Program-made: the position numbers and the translations under genes
Part shown: in pieces, positions 25,303-28,001 of the stretch
Numbering within the stretch: the stretch's first letter is position 1
Layout: each line of letters opens with the position of its first letter
Source of the DNA: a virus
DNA: 28,001 bases
Strand: one strand, 5' to 3'
IMG/VR virus record: IMGVR_UViG_3300009159_000246
Coordinates: 1-28,001 of that record
The notes under the pieces: generated by a model
Told to the model about the DNA's origin: nothing
Databases searched by the model: none
What the model saw: only the letters and a program-made list of their open reading frames with translations

Positions 25303-26063
25303 TGGCTGACGAAACACTAGACCCGCTTAAAAAACAACTGATAGAATACGTACAACTCCAACTTGGTGATCAAATTATTGACATTGAGTTGGACCCTTCT
25401 CACTACGAAGCCGCATACCAGCGCACTCTAGGCGTGTATCGTCAACGAGCTCAAAATGCATATGAAGAGAGCTACAGTTTTATGCAATTAGAGAACAATG
25501 TCAACGTGTACACCTTGCCTCAAGAAGTTGTTAGTGTTAGGCAAATCTTTCGTAAAACAATTGGTGTAACTGGGTCAGGTGGCTACAGTTTTGACCCATT
25601 TGGTGCCGCTACCCTTAATGTGTACTTGTTAAACATGAACCAGGCCATGGGCGGCCTAGCCACATACGATTTCTATCAACAGTATGTTGAACTAGCGGCA
25701 CGTATGTTTGGCGGCTATATCAATTATACCTGGAATCCTGTTACCAAAAAACTACAACTAATACGTGACCCTAGAGGAAACGGAGAAGTGGTATTGCTTT
25801 GGACATATAATCTACGCCCAGAAATAACTTTGCTAAGTGATTATCAAATCAGCCAGTGGTTCCGTGACCACATGGTAGGCGCTTCTAAATACATCATTGG
25901 TGAAGCACGTGAAAAGTTTGGAACCATTGCTGGCCCACAAGGTGGCGGCACTCTAAATGGTGCACAAATGAAAACAGAAGGCCAAGCCATGATGGACAAG
26001 TGCATAGAAGATCTCAAACTCTATGTAGATGGATCTCAACCACTTACCTTTGTAATCGGCTAA
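25302..26063 (+). CDS. 13: Neck protein, T4 gp13-like
   Basis: 253 residues. The pattern LIEYVQLQLGDQIIDIELDP near the N-terminus, YTLPQEVVSVRQI, LATYDFYQQYVELAARMFGG and the C-terminal HMVGASKYIIGEAREKF followed by GTLNGAQMKTEG fits the gp13 neck family of T4-like phages, which seals filled heads and accepts the tail together with gp14. The family in T4 is about 310 residues, so this is somewhat short. Its partners gp14 and gp15 lie 1.5 kb away on the opposite strand, unlike T4 where 13-14-15 are collinear. AGGAG lies 6 bases before the ATG, within a hairpin that could control translation; a GGTAAATA late motif ends 19 bases before the ATG. Confidence 0.8.
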   Translation: MADETLDPLKKQLIEYVQLQLGDQIIDIELDPSHYEAAYQRTLGVYRQRAQNAYEESYSFMQLENNVNVYTLPQEVVSVRQIFRKTIGVTGSGGYSFDPFGAATLNVYLLNMNQAMGGLATYDFYQQYVELAARMFGGYINYTWNPVTKKLQLIRDPRGNGEVVLLWTYNLRPEITLLSDYQISQWFRDHMVGASKYIIGEAREKFGTIAGPQGGGTLNGAQMKTEGQAMMDKCIEDLKLYVDGSQPLTFVIG

Positions 26064-26070
26064 TTCTCGA

Positions 26071-26099
26071 TTGTAAGTCAACACAGTCTGTGCTATAAT
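26071..26099 (+). promoter_or_regulatory. Sigma70-type early promoter for exonuclease-dNMP kinase pair
   Basis: TTGTAA at 26071-26076, 17-base spacer, TATAAT at 26094-26099, extended by TGC. It lies in the 41-base gap after the gp13-like gene, and only 5 bases separate the -10 from the ATG at 26105. Confidence 0.7.
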
Positions 26100-26104
26100 A
26101 ACGC

Positions 26105-26632
26105 ATGGACATTATGATTGACATTGAAACTTGCGGAACTGGGCCAGAAGCTTGTATTCTCACAATTGCGGCTCAGTGTTTTAATCCACTTGAGCGTGAG
26201 GATTTTGAGTCCATGCGAAGCTACTATGCTCGTGTTGATCCTGGGAGCCAACCTGAACGACGAGTACAAGATGACACAATAGCATGGTGGGCCACACAAC
26301 CTCCCGAAGCACAAGAAGAAGCCTTTGGTGAAGAAGGCAGAATTCCACTAGAACAGGCACTCCAGGAACTGGGCAAGTACATCTGGCACAGCAAGAGATT
26401 CTGGGCCAACGGTCCCACATTTGACGCAAACATACTAGAGCATGCTTACAAGAGTTATAACATTGCTTTGCCCTGGCAGTTTTATGTGGTGCGCGATGCT
26501 CGCACAGTTTACAGTTTGTGTCCGGGGCTTAACAAATACCCGGCTAGTCACCATGCGTTAGAAGACTGCCGCAGGCAAATTTTGTTGCTGTGGGACACAT
26601 TGGAATATTTAAACGTCAAGGAACTGGTATGA
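26105..26632 (+). CDS. dexA: DEDDh 3'-5' exonuclease, DexA-like
   Basis: 175 residues. Exonuclease motifs: D6-x-E8 (MIDIETCG), D107 (GPTFDANILE) and H149-x4-D154 (SHHALEDC), giving the DEDDh two-metal site. DTIAWWATQPPEA (residues 57-69) closely follows the corresponding segment of T4 DexA, a DNA 3'-5' exonuclease; the Rv2179c-like RNase family shares the fold, so RNA cannot be excluded as substrate. A promoter -10 (TATAAT) ends 5 bases before the ATG at 26105 and there is no Shine-Dalgarno, so the mRNA may be leaderless; an alternative start is the ATG at 26114. It overlaps the dNMP kinase gene by ATGA, so both are made from one transcript, fitting a host-DNA-recycling role. Confidence 0.88.
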   Translation: MDIMIDIETCGTGPEACILTIAAQCFNPLEREDFESMRSYYARVDPGSQPERRVQDDTIAWWATQPPEAQEEAFGEEGRIPLEQALQELGKYIWHSKRFWANGPTFDANILEHAYKSYNIALPWQFYVVRDARTVYSLCPGLNKYPASHHALEDCRRQILLLWDTLEYLNVKELV

Positions 26633-27276
26633 TTGTGGGTGTGTGTGGATTTATTGGATCAGGCAAAGATACAGTAGCGGACTACTTGATGAACGTGCAT
26701 GAGTTCAGGCGTGATAGTTTTGCTAGTACTCTTAAAGATGCTGTGAGTTTGGTATTTGGGTGGGACCGTACCTTGATTGAAGGGCGTACCAAACAAAGCC
26801 GTGAGTGGCGTGAGCAAGTAGATGAATGGTGGGCAAAACGCCTAAACATGCCTCATTTGACTCCACGTTGGATCTTGCAATACTGGGGCACCGATATTTT
26901 GCGTAACTATTTTCATGATGATCTTTGGATAGCCAGCTTGGAAAACAAACTGCGCAACAGTCAAGACAATGTGGTAATAAGCGACTGCCGATTCCCTAAC
27001 GAAATACGTGGTATTCAACAAAGCGGCGGGTATGTAATTAGAGTTTCTAGGGGTGAAGAGCCTTGGTGGTACGAGTTTGCTGTAAAAGCAAATGCAGGCA
27101 ATCTAGATGCACAAGCAGTGCTAGAATCCCACAATGTACATGCTAGTGAAACATCATGGGTGGGCACTGAGTTTGATCATGTGCTAGACAATAACGGAAC
27201 CCTTGAAGACTTGTTTACACAGATCAATGATCTGGTTCAAGATCTCCACGGCGCCAAGGCAGGTCTAGTTTTGTAA
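26629..27276 (+). CDS. 1: Deoxynucleoside monophosphate kinase, T4 gp1-like
   Basis: 215 residues from the ATG at 26629, which overlaps the exonuclease stop (ATGA) and has AAGGA 6 bases upstream; an in-frame ATG at 26590 would give 13 extra residues before the P-loop and is less likely. P-loop G7-x4-G12-K13 (CGFIGSGKDT), followed by ADYL as in T4 gp1. TPRWILQYWGTDILRN and the C-terminal NNGTLEDLFTQI also match T4 gp1 segments. The enzyme phosphorylates dNMPs, in T4 including hydroxymethyl-dCMP, to dNDPs for phage DNA synthesis. With the exonuclease upstream it would turn degraded host DNA into precursors. The last 53 bases overlap the convergent HNH gene; a plus-strand terminator lies ~107 bases after the stop. 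Confidence 0.92.
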   Translation: MIVGVCGFIGSGKDTVADYLMNVHEFRRDSFASTLKDAVSLVFGWDRTLIEGRTKQSREWREQVDEWWAKRLNMPHLTPRWILQYWGTDILRNYFHDDLWIASLENKLRNSQDNVVISDCRFPNEIRGIQQSGGYVIRVSRGEEPWWYEFAVKANAGNLDAQAVLESHNVHASETSWVGTEFDHVLDNNGTLEDLFTQINDLVQDLHGAKAGLVL

Positions 27277-27568
27277 CTTCTTGAACGCAATTCAAACACA
27301 CTGTTTTGAGATTGCGTAATTCACAATTGTTGAGATTACCATCAACATGATACACTGACAATTGCCCAGTATACCTGGCCTTAAACCCGCAACGATCACA
27401 TGCGGGTTTTTTCTTATACCCTGCCATATGCCATCGTGGTGAAACTGGTTTGAGTTTGCGTCCTTTGCGTATGCAAGCATCGCACTTGGATCTATAGTAT
27501 GTTCGATCATACTTGTGATAGGCTATGGCTCGAGGTCGGGCATTGCAAACAGTACATAAGGGTCTCAT
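27224..27568 (-). CDS. HNH-type zinc-binding protein, putative endonuclease
   Basis: 114 residues from the ATG at 27568; an in-frame ATG at 27583 would add MINNT but lies upstream of the late promoter motif. Four Cys pairs: C5/C8, C29/C32, C57/C60 and C91/C94, plus YHVDGNLNN at residues 73-81 and NLKTVCLNC at 86-94, which is the HNH-nuclease signature (H74, N80/N81, and the C91-x2-C94 zinc site). Small HNH proteins are common in T4-like phages as free-standing homing endonucleases or packaging-linked nicking enzymes; which this is cannot be told. A GATAAATA motif ends 5 bases before the ATG without Shine-Dalgarno. It lies antisense between dNMP kinase and sheath genes and overlaps the former by 53 bases. 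Confidence 0.75.
   Translation of the reverse strand: MRPLCTVCNARPRAIAYHKYDRTYYRSKCDACIRKGRKLKPVSPRWHMAGYKKKPACDRCGFKARYTGQLSVYHVDGNLNNCELRNLKTVCLNCVQEVTKLDLPWRRGDLEPDH
27383..27412 (+). terminator. Intrinsic terminator after dNMP kinase, inside antisense HNH gene
   Basis: AAACCCGCA (27383-27391), 9-base loop, TGCGGGTTT (27401-27409) and a T6 run at 27407-27412. It is oriented for the plus strand, 107 bases after the dNMP kinase stop and before the sheath promoter. It overlaps the HNH codons around the KKPACDRCGF zinc site, so chance cannot be fully excluded. Confidence 0.65.
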
Positions 27569-27573
27569 AGTGT

Positions 27574-27581
27574 TATTTATC
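27574..27581 (-). promoter_or_regulatory. Putative late promoter GATAAATA for HNH gene
   Basis: The minus strand reads GATAAATA followed by ACACT and the ATG at 27568. The layout (late box, then CACT directly before ATG, no Shine-Dalgarno) copies that of the gp14-like gene. Confidence 0.5.
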
Positions 27582-27588
27582 AAGCAAA

Positions 27589-27600
27589 CCTATATATAGG
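27589..27600. repeat. 12-bp palindrome between divergent HNH and sheath genes
   Basis: CCTATATATAGG is self-complementary. It lies ~20 bases upstream of the HNH ATG and ~32 bases before the sheath late motif. It could be a protein-binding site or a symmetric promoter-like element; no function is shown. Confidence 0.6.
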
Positions 27601-27631
27601 CACCTTAACGGGGACTTCTTTTACCATTCAC

Positions 27632-27639
27632 GGTAAATA
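27632..27639 (+). promoter_or_regulatory. Putative late promoter of tail sheath gene, GGTAAATA
   Basis: GGTAAATA ends 31 bases before the sheath ATG; the leader would contain AAGGA at 27659-27663. TTTACC at 27620-27625 makes a 6-bp inverted repeat with GGTAAA of the motif. Confidence 0.55.
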
Positions 27640-27670
27640 TCATTAGCAATTTTTTATTAAGGATTCAATT

Positions 27671-28001
27671 ATGGCACTAGTTTCTCCCGGCGTACAAGTA
27701 ACCGTTGTAGACGAGTCGAATTACATTCCAGCCGCTACCAATTCGGTACCTTACATTTTGTTGGCCACTGCGCAAAACAAAATCTCAGGAACTGGCACTG
27801 GTGTGGCTGCAGGCACCCTCAAAGTGAATGCTGGCAAGGTATATTTAATTACCAGCCAGCGTGATTTGGCTGCCACATTCGGTAACCCGTTCTTCTACAA
27901 AACATCAGCAGGTACTCCTATCAACGGATATGAGCTCAACGAATATGGTTTGTTGGCTGCGTTCTCAGTATTGGGCATTTCAAATCGTGCTTATATTCAA
28001 C
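27671..28001 (+). CDS. 18: Tail sheath protein, T4 gp18-like, partial (3' end outside window)
   Basis: 110 residues are visible and the frame is still open at the right edge. The start MALVSPGVQVTVVDESNYIP is the standard N-terminus of T4-like tail sheath subunits (a strand that interlocks neighbouring subunits), followed by the typical PYILLATAQNK and a segment ending NEYGLLAAFSVLGISNRAY. The sheath polymerises around the tube and contracts during infection. AAGGA lies 7 bases before the ATG, and a GGTAAATA late motif lies 31 bases before it, leaving a short leader. It should be one of the most highly expressed late genes. Confidence 0.93.
   Translation, partial: MALVSPGVQVTVVDESNYIPAATNSVPYILLATAQNKISGTGTGVAAGTLKVNAGKVYLITSQRDLAATFGNPFFYKTSAGTPINGYELNEYGLLAAFSVLGISNRAYIQ

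Noticed and set aside
26590-26628. Upstream ATG for dNMP kinase
   Set aside because: It lies inside the exonuclease gene; the ATG at 26629 has a Shine-Dalgarno and places the P-loop at the usual distance.

Overview
The window is part of the genome of a T4-like (contractile-tail, myovirus-type) phage, most likely an aquatic one. This rests on recognisable relatives of T4 neck and tail proteins (gp13, gp14, gp15, the sheath gp18), T4-type nucleotide genes (gp1 dNMP kinase, a DexA-like exonuclease), T4-like late promoter motifs (TATAAATA, GATAAATA, GGTAAATA) and very long low-complexity fibre genes of the kind found in marine T4-like phages. The host cannot be read from the sequence. I see no tRNA, rRNA, CRISPR array, integrase or insertion sequence.

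Region 1, 1-20220 (+ strand): seven consecutive long fibre-like genes, the first cut by the window edge, with almost no gaps. They are built by reusing modules: short repeats rich in Gly/Asn/Thr/Val/Ser, a common YVD...LVK...NG.Y domain in three genes, a ~540-residue C-terminal domain shared by genes 1 and 3, an N-terminal domain shared by genes 2 and 4, and a tropism-determinant-like N-terminus shared by genes 5 and 6. The last gene ends in a domain resembling phage-fibre autoprocessing/chaperone C-termini. A hairpin terminator closes the region.

Region 2, 20275-23723 (- strand): a compact operon read from a TATAAATA-type late promoter: gp14-like neck protein, gp15-like tail sheath stabiliser, and a Nudix hydrolase that overlaps gp15.

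Region 3, 23724-28001 (mostly + strand): early-looking and late-looking genes are interleaved. Three close-to-consensus sigma70 promoters (each with a TGCTATAAT-type -10) precede an 85-residue protein, a 379-residue protein of unknown function, and an exonuclease/dNMP kinase pair. Late motifs precede the gp13-like neck gene, the tail sheath gene (cut by the right edge) and a minus-strand HNH-type protein.

The most interesting signal is how early and late transcription seem to be kept apart. In front of gp13, a late promoter directly abuts a perfect 8-bp hairpin holding the Shine-Dalgarno in its loop, so read-through early RNA would fold it while late RNA would start inside its left arm. Before the sheath gene, a plus-strand terminator lies inside the antisense HNH gene. 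Three genes have a -10 element only 5-7 bases before the ATG and look leaderless. All of this is inferred from sequence; no search or folding program was run.
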